The notes: generated by a model from the sequence alone, not told the origin. Shown: positions 38,450 to 48,280, counted from the first letter of the stretch. The stretch is 64,000 bases of DNA from Nitrosomonas mobilis (GCF_900103035.1 NZ_FMWO01000020.1:86094-150093); one strand, 5' to 3'. A program made the numbers and translations.

Positions 38450-40175
38450 TTGTGTGATGATTCGTCAGAACTGCCATTCTGTCGATATTGACATCGGAGA
38501 GCAATTCCGCTTTTCCATCGGCCAGAATGAACACTCTGGCGGCAGCATTGATCACTGCGGGCTGATGGGAAACCGCAATGATTGTGAAGTCACGTGACAA
38601 GCGTTGCAAAGTATCACAGATAATGCGCTCGCTTTCGGGATCGAGAGCACTGGTGGGTTCATCGAGCAGCAGCAGTTTCGGTTGATGGGCAAGCGCTCTG
38701 GCGATGGCGATGCGCTGCCGCTGGCCACCGGATAGCATACCGCCACGTTCGCCAACAATGGTGTCGATGCCATCGGCAAGGTGATTGACAAATTCCCAGG
38801 CACCGGCCTGTTTGAGCGCGCGCTCGACATCCTCAGCCTGAATTTCCGGTCCGCCAACGATGATGTTATTGCGAATAGTGTCATGCAGCAGTACCGTATC
38901 CTGAGATACGTAACCAATCAGGTGCCGCCACTTTCGCAAGTCAATATGATGCAATGCCGCGCCATCGATTAGAATTTCTCCTGCCCTGGGTTCGGCCAAC
39001 CCGCATAGCAGATCCAGCAAGGTGCTCTTACCTGCGCCGGATGAACCGATGACTGCCGTAAACGATTTCACTGGGATTTCCATATTCAGGTTCTTGAAAA
39101 CCTCTTTATTTTCATAACAGAATGAAATCTGGCGCAAGCTTATTCCCTGCTCCAGCGTGGGTGTCAACGTGCCGGTTACTCTCTCCGCTTCCTGGCGCGC
39201 TTCCTCGGCGGCCTTACGCAGCGCCCAGTAAGCGCTCTCCTGAACAGCAAGCTGCTGGTAGCGGCGCTGCGCCTTGTTGAACAATCCGAGTATGCGGGTC
39301 AACAGAAACACCATTACCATCACCTCAGGCAATGATAGATGCCAGACGGACAGCGCAAGGTAAAGACCGCTCGCGGTCAATGCCGCCAGGATCGGTTCCT
39401 GCAGGGCAAGCATGGCTGCGCGGTTGGTGACTTCCTTGCGGGTTGCTCTTTCCAGCTGCTGAGTTTGTTCGTGCAGGATGGCATCTGCAACCTTGTCCCG
39501 TGCCATAGCTTTTAGGGATTTTACGGAACCGAGTGCATCCGTCAGATAAGTCAGTAAATGACGCAGCAATTGTGTTTGTTTGTTACCGGCGCGTTTGGTT
39601 GCCCTGACCAGACTGTGCAATACGAAGAACAGAATTGAGCTGATCAGCAAAGATGCCAGTGTGGCTTCCCAGGAGATAAACCAGGCTACCAGACTGTAGA
39701 CGATCACTTGAATGGCCAGCGCCAGCACATTGACGCTATGTTCAAAACCATTGGCAGCGCGATACGCTTCGGTAGCGACCGAATTGGCGAGTGCACCGAT
39801 CGGCTGACGCAAGTAATATTGCCAGCGGCTTGCCAGCAAAGCTTCGATCAGGTCCAGTCGTAGCCGTGTCGCGACGTGAGCAACGGTATAGCCCACCTGA
39901 CGATTGGTCAGTAGCAGAATGACCCCTTTCAGAAACATGCCGCCGACGATTACCAACAGGATGGTTTCCAGTGAAGGGCTGATACCGATTTGTTGCAGGA
40001 AACCAATGACCATTTTACCAATACCGGAATCAGCCGACTCTCCTACTGCAATGGATAGCAGTGGGAGTAGCGCCGTTAAGCTGAGTGCTTCGGCTGCGCC
40101 TGCAAGTAACAGCGCAAGCAGCACAAACGCGCTACGCTTGGGGAAAACCATGATATAAGTGAATAAAGTGCGCAT
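38424..40175 (-). CDS. ABC exporter, fused membrane and ATPase domains
   Basis: This 583-residue half-transporter has six membrane helices in the first 310 residues, beginning with a short cytoplasmic MRTLFTYIMVFPKRS. The ATPase domain follows with Walker A GSSGAGKST, signature LSGGQRQRIAIARAL and Walker B LLLLDEPTSALD plus the switch histidine in VSHQP. It looks like the MsbA/multidrug and lipid export group, but substrate specificity is not readable. The gene is monocistronic on the minus strand and overlaps the end of cca by 26 bp. Confidence 0.9.
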   Translation of the reverse strand: MRTLFTYIMVFPKRSAFVLLALLLAGAAEALSLTALLPLLSIAVGESADSGIGKMVIGFLQQIGISPSLETILLVIVGGMFLKGVILLLTNRQVGYTVAHVATRLRLDLIEALLASRWQYYLRQPIGALANSVATEAYRAANGFEHSVNVLALAIQVIVYSLVAWFISWEATLASLLISSILFFVLHSLVRATKRAGNKQTQLLRHLLTYLTDALGSVKSLKAMARDKVADAILHEQTQQLERATRKEVTNRAAMLALQEPILAALTASGLYLALSVWHLSLPEVMVMVFLLTRILGLFNKAQRRYQQLAVQESAYWALRKAAEEARQEAERVTGTLTPTLEQGISLRQISFCYENKEVFKNLNMEIPVKSFTAVIGSSGAGKSTLLDLLCGLAEPRAGEILIDGAALHHIDLRKWRHLIGYVSQDTVLLHDTIRNNIIVGGPEIQAEDVERALKQAGAWEFVNHLADGIDTIVGERGGMLSGGQRQRIAIARALAHQPKLLLLDEPTSALDPESERIICDTLQRLSRDFTIIAVSHQPAVINAAARVFILADGKAELLSDVNIDRMAVLTNHHTINSAAKAY

Positions 40176-40444
40176 GGCGAGAATGATAATTGTGATTGTT
40201 GAATACTTGTTGAGTAATGGGAGAGAATTTTACAGTTATCCTGTCGCAAAAATGGATTAACTGAGGGAATTTTATAACCGGGCGTAGAGCTATGAACTTA
40301 ACTTCAGACATCGAACCTCCATCCTTGCGTTACCCGGATAACATCATGACGACCGGGATGCCCAGAATGTCATCGGTGCACGTAGAGGGTGTCCCTTCAA
40401 CTGCAGGAGCAAAAGCGATAACTGTGTTGTCCCACCTGTTCGGA

Positions 40445-41042
40445 TCAATACACTCCATGCGCGACGTTCAGCCGATGGATCCGCTGATGTTTTCGCCTTT
40501 TTTGATCAGTCTTGCCAGCATCTTCCTTCAGTTCCTGGCTATAGCCGGTACCGATCGGGTCGACAAATACCAGGTCCGCAAAGGTAAACCAACTCTGCGG
40601 GTTATCTGTCAGCCGCGCAGCGTCGCTAAAACGCTACCGTTATCGGCAAACTCAACCCGCCGGGGACCCAGGGCCGCCATATGTAAATATGCGGAAGCGG
40701 CACCGCCAGTGAAGACAAAGGTCGAGGGCCGGGCTTTCCTGGCACTCTTTACTGTGTAACCAATGTAGAAGATATTGCCAATGGACTTCGCCTTGTCATC
40801 CGTAATATTCAGGGAATCTGCCGTTGCTGTATAAGCCAGAGCCTTGCAGTCGATCTTCAACTTATGTCGGGTAACGGACCGATAGGATGCATCCAGTACA
40901 GCGTTTTGTGCTGGTGTGCTCTGTCCGACTGGTCCGCTTTTTTTGACTCCGTCATGACAACGGCCCCGGGCAGCAGGACACCACCGAGCAGGATGACCAC
41001 CGCCAGCAATAACCCGTGTTGATGTGTCTTTGTCAACCGCAT
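40445..41042 (-). pseudogene. Decayed S10 family serine carboxypeptidase
   Basis: On the minus strand, a signal-like start at 41042 (MRLTKTHQHGLLLAVVILLG) ends at a stop near 40857. A shifted frame then reads ALAYTATADSLNI, IFYIGYTVKSARKARPSTFV and FTGGAASAYLHMAALGPRRV, the N-terminal blocks of bacterial S10 peptidases. After another shift it reads WFTFADLVFVDPIGTGYSQ, ending in a stop near 40448. The GESYG active-site block and all that should follow are missing. The region 40176-40444 holds no recognisable gene. It lies directly upstream of the HtrA-like protease reading the same way. Confidence 0.65.
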
Positions 41043-41067
41043 GTAGCGTCCTCCTCGGGAACCGCGC

Positions 41068-42549
41068 TTACCAACTCAACGCCACATAACGCTGCATGTC
41101 GCCCTTGCGGATCAGCAGTAATACGCGTTTGTCACGACGACTGGCCTTGACTGCACGCTGAAACTCAACAGTGTTCTTGACTGCCTTGTGGTTCACTTGC
41201 AGGATGATTGTGCCGACATCCACGCCCGCCATGGCGGCAATGGAACCGGGTCGCACCTCGGTCACGACAACGCCTTCGCCAGACTTAGCATTAAATTGTT
41301 CCGCCAGTTGTGGTGTCAGGGTTTGTACGGTCAGACCAATCTCGTCGGTGTTCTGCGCAGGTCCCGCTGCGATCAACTTATCCTTTGTGAGTTTACCAAT
41401 AGTGACCTTCAATACTTTTTCCTTGCCATCGCGTAAGATGACCAGATCAACCTTGCTGTCCGGCAGCGTCTGCGCCACCCAGTTGCGGAAACCACCGACA
41501 TCCGTGACCGGCTCACCTTGGAATTGCACGATCACATCTCCCTGATGCAAGCCCGCTTTTTGCGCCGGTGAATCCTCACTGACCTGTGCCACCAGAATGC
41601 CTTTGCCTGCTTTGACGTTGAACGATTCTGCCAATTCTGCGGTAATCGGCTGGATGACGATGCCCAGGTAACCACGGGTCACCTCGCCATGTTTAATTAA
41701 TTGATCCGCAATATTCCTGGCCAGATTGCTGGGGATCGCAAAACCGATACCCATATAGCCGCCGCTGCGGCTGAAGATAGCGGTATTCATGCCCACGACC
41801 TCACCACTGAGATTGACCAGCGGACCACCCGAGTTGCCAGGATTGATGGCTGCATCGGTCTGAATAAAATCTTCGTAGTCATTGATGCCCACGCTGGTGC
41901 GGCCCTTGGCGCTGACTACGCCTACTGTCAGGGTGTGGCTGAGGCCGAAGGGATTGCCGATGGCCACGACCCATTCGCCGACGTCCAGTTTGGCGGAATT
42001 AGCCAATGGCAGCGCTGGCATGTCGCTGGCTTTGATCTCGATGACGGCCACATCCGACTGGGGATCGCGACCAGTGATGCTGGCATCGAACTCACGTCCG
42101 TCCTTGAACTGGACCCGGATCTTGTCGGCATTTTCCACCACGTGGTTATTAGTCAGGATATAGGCCGTGTCGGACAGCAGGTCCTTGTCTGTTTTGAAGA
42201 CAAAGCCCGAACCCTGTCCCATCACCCGGCGCTCGTCCTGCGGCTGCTCGGAACGCGGCGAGTGCGGTAGGCCGGGAAACTCATCACCAAAAAAGCGCTT
42301 GAAAAAATCGTTCTCGAAGGGCCACTCATCGCCGAAGGGTGAAGAAAATGGCACAGCACCCAGACCGGAAGTCTTTCCTTCCACCTTGATAAAGACCACC
42401 GACGGTGACACCTCCCGGGCGACTGCCGCAAATGCCTTACTGGTCTGACGAAGATTTTCGACGCCAGCATCCAATGCAAAGGTGGGAGTGACCATCACCG
42501 CCGAGCAAAACAACATTAAGGCGACCATCGTTGTTTTCGTTAGCTTCAT
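41068..42549 (-). CDS. Periplasmic HtrA/DegP-type serine protease
   Basis: This 493-residue Do-like protease degrades or chaperones misfolded envelope proteins. A signal peptide (1-25, ending PTFA) precedes the trypsin-like domain with His136 (TNNHVVEN), Asp166 (SDVAVIE) and Ser240 (NPGNSGGP). Two PDZ domains follow (about 285-375 and 400-490); the first begins RGYLGIVIQP. An acidic/aromatic loop (DEWPFENDFFKRFFGDE) after the first strands is the LA-loop type that controls oligomer state. It is transcribed alone on the minus strand, with a 170 bp upstream region shared with the IS66 remnant. Confidence 0.93.
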   Translation of the reverse strand: MKLTKTTMVALMLFCSAVMVTPTFALDAGVENLRQTSKAFAAVAREVSPSVVFIKVEGKTSGLGAVPFSSPFGDEWPFENDFFKRFFGDEFPGLPHSPRSEQPQDERRVMGQGSGFVFKTDKDLLSDTAYILTNNHVVENADKIRVQFKDGREFDASITGRDPQSDVAVIEIKASDMPALPLANSAKLDVGEWVVAIGNPFGLSHTLTVGVVSAKGRTSVGINDYEDFIQTDAAINPGNSGGPLVNLSGEVVGMNTAIFSRSGGYMGIGFAIPSNLARNIADQLIKHGEVTRGYLGIVIQPITAELAESFNVKAGKGILVAQVSEDSPAQKAGLHQGDVIVQFQGEPVTDVGGFRNWVAQTLPDSKVDLVILRDGKEKVLKVTIGKLTKDKLIAAGPAQNTDEIGLTVQTLTPQLAEQFNAKSGEGVVVTEVRPGSIAAMAGVDVGTIILQVNHKAVKNTVEFQRAVKASRRDKRVLLLIRKGDMQRYVALSW

Positions 42550-42722
42550 TTTCCTCTCCTTAATAAATTAAATCGCCACTTTGATATCTCAATTGCAACA
42601 GATGATAGACTGCGACTATTTAGCATAGGCTTGCAGAACAGTCAGTTATTTATCATACTACGAGTCATGCGCGAACTCGACCTTCCTGACCTACGACACT
42701 GACCTCGGTTCAAAAGGATGAT

Positions 42723-43921
42723 TTGATCCGCCTGTTATTCGAACAGGTCCGGATTTTGACTGTGCGAGTGTCAGAATTGGAAGCTCGATTATCCAAAGAC
42801 AGGCACAATTCGAGCAAGCCACCGTCCTCCGATGGACTGAAGAAGACACGCTCACTGCGTCGCCCCTCGGGTGCCAAGCCTGGTGGTCAGGTCGGGCACA
42901 AAGGAACGACTCTCAAGCGTGTGCAGGAACCGGACGAGGTGATTGAGCATGGTTTACCGGAGCGTTGCGATGGATGTGGAGAGACCTTGCCTCCGTCCTG
43001 CGCACAGATTGCGGAACGTCGGCAAGTGTTCGATATACCAGTGGTGCGTTACGAAGCCACTGAACATCGTATCCTGCGACTACAATGCGGATGCGGTAAA
43101 CTGCACGAGAGTCAATTTCTCTCAAGCGTCCGCGGAGCGGTGCAGTATGAGCCGAACATTCACGCACTGGTGGTTCATGCCGACGAATCGGGTTTGCGGG
43201 TGGCATCATGCTTGCACTGGTTGCATACGGCTGCCAGCGAAACGCACACATGGTACGGCGAGCATGCCAGGCGCGGGATGGAGGCAATCGAGTGCATGGA
43301 ATTTTACCCAGACGAATGGCCACTCTTGTGCATGACTGCTGGAAGCCTTACTGGAAACTCGAATGCGTGTACGCGCTGTGCAATGCCCATCTATTGCACA
43401 AACTTGTTTTTCTGCACGAGCGCACCGGCCAGACTTGGCCGCAACGCATGCTCGACATGTTAATCTCAGCTCACGACGCCTGTGCGGCGGCACGACCTGT
43501 CACAGCCGTGCTGACTTAGGGGCAGGCGCAGCAGATTTTTGCGCGCTGCCATGCCATCCCGGATGAAGGTAGCGCAATCAATCCAGAGGCAAAACGAGAA
43601 TGAACACGGCGTGGGCACATCAAACAAGCCCGGGCAATCAATCTGCTGCGCCGAATGCGTGAACATGCGGACGAGGCGCTGCGCTTTATGACTGACCTTC
43701 GCGTCCCTTTCACAAATAATCTGGGTGAACGCGCGATCCGAATGCCTAGAATGCCTAAAGTGAAACAAAAAATCTCTGGCTGCTTCCGCACTTTCAATGG
43801 AGCGGAGGACTTCTGTATCATCCGTTCTTACCTTGGTACCATGCATAAGCAGGGTCAGGACACGTCCGAATTGCTTCGCCACACCTTCATAGGTAACCCA
43901 TTCCAGCCTGTCTCATGCTGA
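42723..43921 (+). mobile_element. Broken IS66-family transposase remnant
   Basis: The reading starts with ARLSKDRHNSSKPPSSDGLK and CDGCGETLPPSC, the N-terminal and zinc-binding parts of IS66 TnpC. It then jumps in frame from VRGAVQYEPNIHAL to VVHADESGLRVAS, skipping about 70 residues of the normal protein. A frameshift near 43305 is followed by WKPYWKLECVYALCNAHLLH in a second frame, then stops. Another frame gives REHADEALRFMTDLRVPFTN and LGERAIRMPRMPKVKQKISG to the end at 43921. No intact transposase or accessory tnpA/tnpB is left, and no clear terminal inverted repeats were seen. Confidence 0.8.
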
Positions 43922-43981
43922 GTTGTCACCAATTGAGAAGCTTTTTTTTTCAGCTACAAATAACGCTAATAATGTTCACGG

Positions 43982-45022
43982 CTAAGGTTTGAGACCCGTC
44001 ACGATGCTGTGATATCCAAAAGCTTTATGGATTTGAATGTCCTCAAAACCGATTTTGTCTAACATGGCGGTCAATTCCTGGCCTGAATATTGCTTGCCTT
44101 CCGTCCAGCCCATCATGATCATACTGAATGCGGCAGAAGAAAACGGGCCCGTTTTTTCGTCATTATAGAGCATCTCATGGATGACGATCCGCCCACCGGA
44201 TTCAAGTCTATCGAAGCTTTTGGCTGTCAGGAAATGGCATTTATCCGACAACCAATCGTGATACATATTTGAGAAAAAATGAAGATCAGCGGTCGGCCAG
44301 TGATCCTGCCAGATATTACCCTCGTGTGTTTTGACGCGGCCCTGCAAATTGTACTGGGCAATATATTCTTCGGCCACTTTACACACCTGTGAAAAATCCA
44401 GAACTAATGCCTGCTGCAGGTTTGGTAACCGCAACGCAGCACCAATTGAATGCGCGCCTGAACCGCCCCCAATATCGAGCATGACACGATGCCCGGAAAA
44501 GTCCATTATTGTTGGCCAGACCAGTGCTGAAGTGATACTGATGCTGTGCATGCCGGCGGTAAAACGGCGGAGCAGTTCAATTTGTTCTTCATGCGATTTG
44601 AAAATATCGCCACCACCATATGCCTGTGGAGAATCGGTGAGAACCGCTTTTTCCAGACCCGCAATCGAGCTTACTTGAGAGTTGTCAATCATCATATCCC
44701 AAAAAAATCCGAAGTAATTCGGACTTGTCTCGAGAAGATATGCTTCGGTAACCGGCGTTAAAAAATAGCGATCTTCATTTAAAGAGAGAAAACCCAGTGC
44801 AGTTGCCGTCGTCAAAATAGCCTCGGCCGGACGTTGTTTGATGCTGAGTGCATCACAAATCTCCGGCAGCGTGCGCGCATTTTCAGCAAGCAAAGGAAAA
44901 ATCTTGAGTCGGTGCGCCAAGAGCAGTGCAGGATAACCATAAATGGCAAAAATCACATCCCATAATGGGCGATCATCCGCCTGTGGTACCTGAATACTGG
45001 GAGTTTTATCTTGCGTCATCAT
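43982..45022 (-). CDS. SAM-dependent O-methyltransferase (class I, plant-COMT-like fold)
   Basis: This 346-residue protein has an N-terminal winged-helix dimerisation domain (AHRLKIFPLLAENARTLPEI), a SAM-binding motif VMLDIGGGSGAHSIGAALR and a C-terminal half with HDWLSDKCHFLTAKSF and GGRIVIHEMLYNDEKTGPFS. These mark it as of the hydroxyneurosporene or acetylserotonin O-methyltransferase type. The acceptor cannot be told. It lies 100 bp after an SRPBCC gene on the same strand, suggesting a two-gene unit modifying a small hydrophobic compound. The gene pair is flanked by an IS66 remnant and a long non-coding stretch. Confidence 0.82.
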   Translation of the reverse strand: MMTQDKTPSIQVPQADDRPLWDVIFAIYGYPALLLAHRLKIFPLLAENARTLPEICDALSIKQRPAEAILTTATALGFLSLNEDRYFLTPVTEAYLLETSPNYFGFFWDMMIDNSQVSSIAGLEKAVLTDSPQAYGGGDIFKSHEEQIELLRRFTAGMHSISITSALVWPTIMDFSGHRVMLDIGGGSGAHSIGAALRLPNLQQALVLDFSQVCKVAEEYIAQYNLQGRVKTHEGNIWQDHWPTADLHFFSNMYHDWLSDKCHFLTAKSFDRLESGGRIVIHEMLYNDEKTGPFSSAAFSMIMMGWTEGKQYSGQELTAMLDKIGFEDIQIHKAFGYHSIVTGLKP

Positions 45023-45121
45023 GTTTCCTTTTGCTTATGTGTTCTGATCAATGAAATTGGTCAATATCAATACGTATGCGTTATTTAATTCATTTTTGAT
45101 TAAAAACTTCCATGTCCATGA

Positions 45122-45622
45122 TTAGGCCGCCCCGGATTTTTCAGCTTCAACCAGACGCTTGATATTCTGAACGGTGCGTTTAGCACCGTCTTCTATGGCA
45201 GAACGAACTAACCCTTCAAACGGGCGCATTACCGGAAGCAGCTCAAGCAACTCAAATATGAATGTTAATTTTGTAGATTTGCCAGAATCAATAACCTGCA
45301 ACTCATACGAGCAGCGAAAAGGATCGGATACGCCGAGAAGGGTTAAGCGCTCGCCTATGTCATAGTCGGATACTTTAAAACAGGATTCTGAACGGCGTCC
45401 CTGGTCAACACGCACTTGCCGACCTGTCGTTCCAATTTGCACCGGGCCAGGCGTGATCTGCTCAAGCTCTTTGACTTCCTGAGACCATTTGGGATAATTT
45501 TGAAACAGGCCTTCCCCGATATATTGAAATAGTTCACTGTTAGAGCACTCAACAATGGTTGATGCTCTGCCTATGACAGGATCGGTAGAACCCAGATTCA
45601 GTATGGCGCCTAAATTAAACAT
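45122..45622 (-). CDS. SRPBCC (START-like) family protein
   Basis: This 166-residue protein has the strand-helix pattern of polyketide cyclase/dehydrase proteins: an N-terminal segment GRASTIVECSNSELFQYI, central WSQEVKELEQI and GTTGRQVRVDQGRRSESCFK, and a long C-terminal helix. It probably binds a hydrophobic ligand; it could be a cyclase, carrier or coenzyme-Q-binding type, and nothing seen chooses between them. It is the upstream partner of the O-methyltransferase gene on the minus strand. No signal peptide is present. Confidence 0.72.
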   Translation of the reverse strand: MFNLGAILNLGSTDPVIGRASTIVECSNSELFQYIGEGLFQNYPKWSQEVKELEQITPGPVQIGTTGRQVRVDQGRRSESCFKVSDYDIGERLTLLGVSDPFRCSYELQVIDSGKSTKLTFIFELLELLPVMRPFEGLVRSAIEDGAKRTVQNIKRLVEAEKSGAA

Positions 45623-45936
45623 ATTGCATTGTCCTTTCTGTCGAAACGATATCTCCAGCTGCGGACGCGGATATGGTCACACGGGATGGGACGGAATATT
45701 CACTCACTTAACGTGTCCTGTGCTGTCGCATCACACGCTGTAAGCAAAGTGTCTCATGATTCCCCGTCCATCAATTTTTCCTGGTAACTATATGCAGACA
45801 ATAAATGAATAAGATATCAGTTGCAAGCTTGAGCCAGTCTTTCAGAAGACCGTGAAATATAAAATATTGATAAGTGGCAATTAAATTAAACCGTGAGCGG
45901 AGTGGTTTGCTCCTGTTTATCCCGTTTAGTTAAATC

Positions 45937-45970
45937 AATAAATTTTCGCTTTTAAGCGCCTCAATTTATT
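45937..45970. repeat. Nested palindrome
   Basis: AATAAATT (45937-45944) pairs with AATTTATT (45963-45970), and inside it CGCTT (45947-45951) pairs with AAGCG (45954-45958). The structure could be a bidirectional terminator, a regulator site or the end of a small element. Confidence 0.4.
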
Positions 45971-46018
45971 AACACATATTTTAAATATCTTATGAACTCA
46001 ATTCCTTTAATCTTAGGC

Positions 46019-46103
46019 TGAGATTATTCATAAGCGGCATCAGAGAAGATCCAGTGCGAAGCAGTCTACTGCAAGGCAAAAATAGGGCTCTGGAATAATC
46101 TGA
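46019..46103. repeat. Possible MITE-like element with terminal inverted repeats
   Basis: TGAGATTATTC at 46019-46029 matches the reverse complement of GAATAATCTGA at 46093-46103 in 10 of 11 bases, enclosing an 85 bp segment with no coding capacity. No target-site duplication is visible, so this is a candidate only; a genome-wide copy count would settle it. Confidence 0.35.
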
Positions 46104-46232
46104 CAAAGTAAAATTAAGAAGACGACTTAACTGAGCGTCACAAAGCACGTGACTACATAAAACCGCGATATACTGAACTGATTCACAATAGTTGATAGAT
46201 TCGTGACACAGTAAAAAACTGCTGGTTTAAAA

Positions 46233-47555
46233 ATGCAACAACCTCCTATTGATTCCATTCAGAACACTATACAGGCGGCGCTGCTCGCTGAGGCTAACCA
46301 ATGCGTGGCTTGCGGACTGTGTCTGCCGCATTGTCCGACCTATCGTTTGACAATGTCTGAAGCGGATTCTCCACGAGGGCGCATTGCGTTGATGAGTGGT
46401 GTGGCAATGAATCGTATTCCCATGAACGATCGATTTATACAGCATATGGACAGGTGCCTGACTTGTCGTGCATGTGAATCTGTCTGCCCAAGTCAGGTGG
46501 CTTATGGTCAACTGATTGATACCGCACGCGTGATGATTCGGTACAAAAAAATATGCCAAGGTAACGATGTTGCGGAGACACTTGCAACAGCCCAGCGAGC
46601 GCCAGATAAAACCAAGGATCGGCTGCGGACCTTTCTGGAGCAGCAATTGATTGCCAAGCCGTCACGTTTTGATGTTTTGCGTCCGTGGGTGCGTTTGTTG
46701 GTGAAAAGTGGTGTGTTAGCAGGATTGCTGCGCTTGAAATTCTTCAAACGAAATGCACTGTTGCAGTCGCAATGGTTTTTGACAGTCCGAAATTTGCCGG
46801 GGTACCGATGGCAGCAATGCTATCCTGCCAAAGGAATGTTTCGTGGCGAAGTTGGGTTGTTTTTGGGCTGCGTGGCGCGAATAAGCGATTCGGAAACCCT
46901 GCTTTCCTCCATAAGGCTGCTGACACAATTGGGTTACACCGTTCATGTGCCAAAGACGCAGACCTGTTGTGGCGCGCTGCATCAACATAGCGGGCGTGTC
47001 GAGGAGGCTGCTAATTTTGCCGAATGTAACCAGCAGGCTTTTTCCAGTCTGAATATTCAGGCTATCATTAGCACTGCTTCCGGCTGTGGTGCCCAATTAT
47101 TGGGGCATGCCGAACAGGGCAGGGTGGATGGTTCGCCTGTACCGGTGCTGGACATCAGTCAATTTCTCGCGCGGCAAAATTGGAGTGAAATCAAATTTAA
47201 CTCATTGCGAAAAAAGGTTCTTGTGCATGAACCTTGTACGTTACGTAATGTATTGCATGCGGCTGATCTGAATTATTCACTATTGGCACTGATTCCTGAG
47301 CTAGAGGTGCGGCCTCTGGAAGGCAATGATCAATGCTGCGGTGCGGCAGGTACCTATTTTCTGGATCAGCCCAAATTCGCCGAAGCACTGCTTGACAGTA
47401 AAGTGACCGCTTTGAAAGCTGCGGAGGCCAATTATCTGGTTACAGCCAATATTGGCTGTGCGTTACATATTGGTAATGGCCTGCTAAAAAAGGGAATTAA
47501 TATGGAAGTCTTGCATCCGGTGACATTGCTTGCGCGCCAAATGTGTTTACAATAA
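46233..47555 (+). CDS. glcF: Glycolate oxidase iron-sulfur subunit
   Basis: GlcF carries electrons from the GlcD/GlcE flavoprotein during glycolate oxidation at the membrane. The 440 residues hold two 4Fe-4S motifs, CVACGLCLPHCPTYRL and CLTCRACESVCPSQV. Two CCG domains follow; the first contains CCGALHQHSG and the second CCGAAGTYF, each preceded by the conserved LGC or EPC-type cysteines. No glcD or glcE is next to it, so the partners must lie elsewhere, or this works as a related 2-hydroxyacid dehydrogenase subunit. coq7 follows 54 bp later. Confidence 0.9.
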   Translation: MQQPPIDSIQNTIQAALLAEANQCVACGLCLPHCPTYRLTMSEADSPRGRIALMSGVAMNRIPMNDRFIQHMDRCLTCRACESVCPSQVAYGQLIDTARVMIRYKKICQGNDVAETLATAQRAPDKTKDRLRTFLEQQLIAKPSRFDVLRPWVRLLVKSGVLAGLLRLKFFKRNALLQSQWFLTVRNLPGYRWQQCYPAKGMFRGEVGLFLGCVARISDSETLLSSIRLLTQLGYTVHVPKTQTCCGALHQHSGRVEEAANFAECNQQAFSSLNIQAIISTASGCGAQLLGHAEQGRVDGSPVPVLDISQFLARQNWSEIKFNSLRKKVLVHEPCTLRNVLHAADLNYSLLALIPELEVRPLEGNDQCCGAAGTYFLDQPKFAEALLDSKVTALKAAEANYLVTANIGCALHIGNGLLKKGINMEVLHPVTLLARQMCLQ

Positions 47556-47609
47556 TGAATCAGACAACTGTTATTCAGGTCGAAGTGGACATTAAACAGA
47601 GGAATAACC

Positions 47610-48236
47610 ATGCTGCAGATAGACAAATTAATTGTAGGATTTGATAATGCCTTGCGCACACTATTGGTGCCGGCGAATACATCGCGGCCTGTGCCAGGCG
47701 GACACTTGCCAGAAAATGAATTAAGTACATACGAGAAACGGCAATCTGCAGCACTGATGCGAATCAATCATGTTGGCGAGATATGCGCTCAGGCGCTTTA
47801 TCAAGGACAAGCCTTAACCGCGCGTAATGAACGTGTTCAGGAGGCATTGAATCAGGCTGCGCGGGAAGAGACCGAGCATCTGGCCTGGACAGAACGGCGT
47901 ATCGCCGAGCTAGGTGGGCGCAAGAGTCTGCTGAACCCTGTCTGGTATGGAGGGTCATTCATGCTTGGGCTGATCGCAGGTGCACTGGGGGATAAATGGA
48001 ATTTAAGCTTCCTGGCCGAAACGGAGCGCCAGGTTGAGACGCATCTAGCGGGTCATTTAGAGCGACTGCCTTATCAGGATGAACGCAGTCGCGCGATTGT
48101 CGAGCAAATGAAAATTGACGAGGCTGGCCATGCCGACATGGCTGTCACGCATGGTGGGGGAGAGTTGCCGCTGCCTATTAAATTTACCATGAAGCTAAGC
48201 GCTAAAGTTATGACGCATACTGCTTATTGGGTTTAG
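47610..48236 (+). CDS. coq7: 3-demethoxyubiquinol 3-hydroxylase (Coq7)
   Basis: This is a di-iron enzyme that performs the last ring hydroxylation in ubiquinone synthesis. The 208 residues include the metal-binding sequence [17 protein letters not shown], the REETEHLAW helix with E-x-x-H, and the second half with [16 protein letters not shown] and KIDEAGHAD. The spacing gives the six Glu/His ligands of the family. It follows glcF closely, in line with a possible shared promoter, and is followed 44 bp later by yqgE. Confidence 0.93.
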   Translation: MLQIDKLIVGFDNALRTLLVPANTSRPVPGGHLPENELSTYEKRQSAALMRINHVGEICAQALYQGQALTARNERVQEALNQAAREETEHLAWTERRIAELGGRKSLLNPVWYGGSFMLGLIAGALGDKWNLSFLAETERQVETHLAGHLERLPYQDERSRAIVEQMKIDEAGHADMAVTHGGGELPLPIKFTMKLSAKVMTHTAYWV

Positions 48237-48280
48237 AGGCACTCTTTAATAAAATATTTTTTTCTGAAGGAGAGATAGGA

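Larger units (their letters stand above)
45623..46232. other. Non-coding stretch between the SRPBCC gene and glcF
   Basis: This 610 bp region has no supportable gene on either strand. It must hold the promoter of the minus-strand SRPBCC-methyltransferase pair and that of glcF. Two structures stand out: an AT-rich nested palindrome at 45937-45970 and a small inverted-repeat element at 46019-46103, listed separately. Confidence 0.6.

Noticed and set aside
40292..40759. A 155-codon plus-strand frame upstream of the ABC exporter
   Set aside because: Its opposite strand carries readable S10 peptidase blocks, so this frame is their complement.
41701..42270. A 189-codon plus-strand frame within the HtrA gene
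   Set aside because: Antisense of the protease; no start signal and no family likeness.
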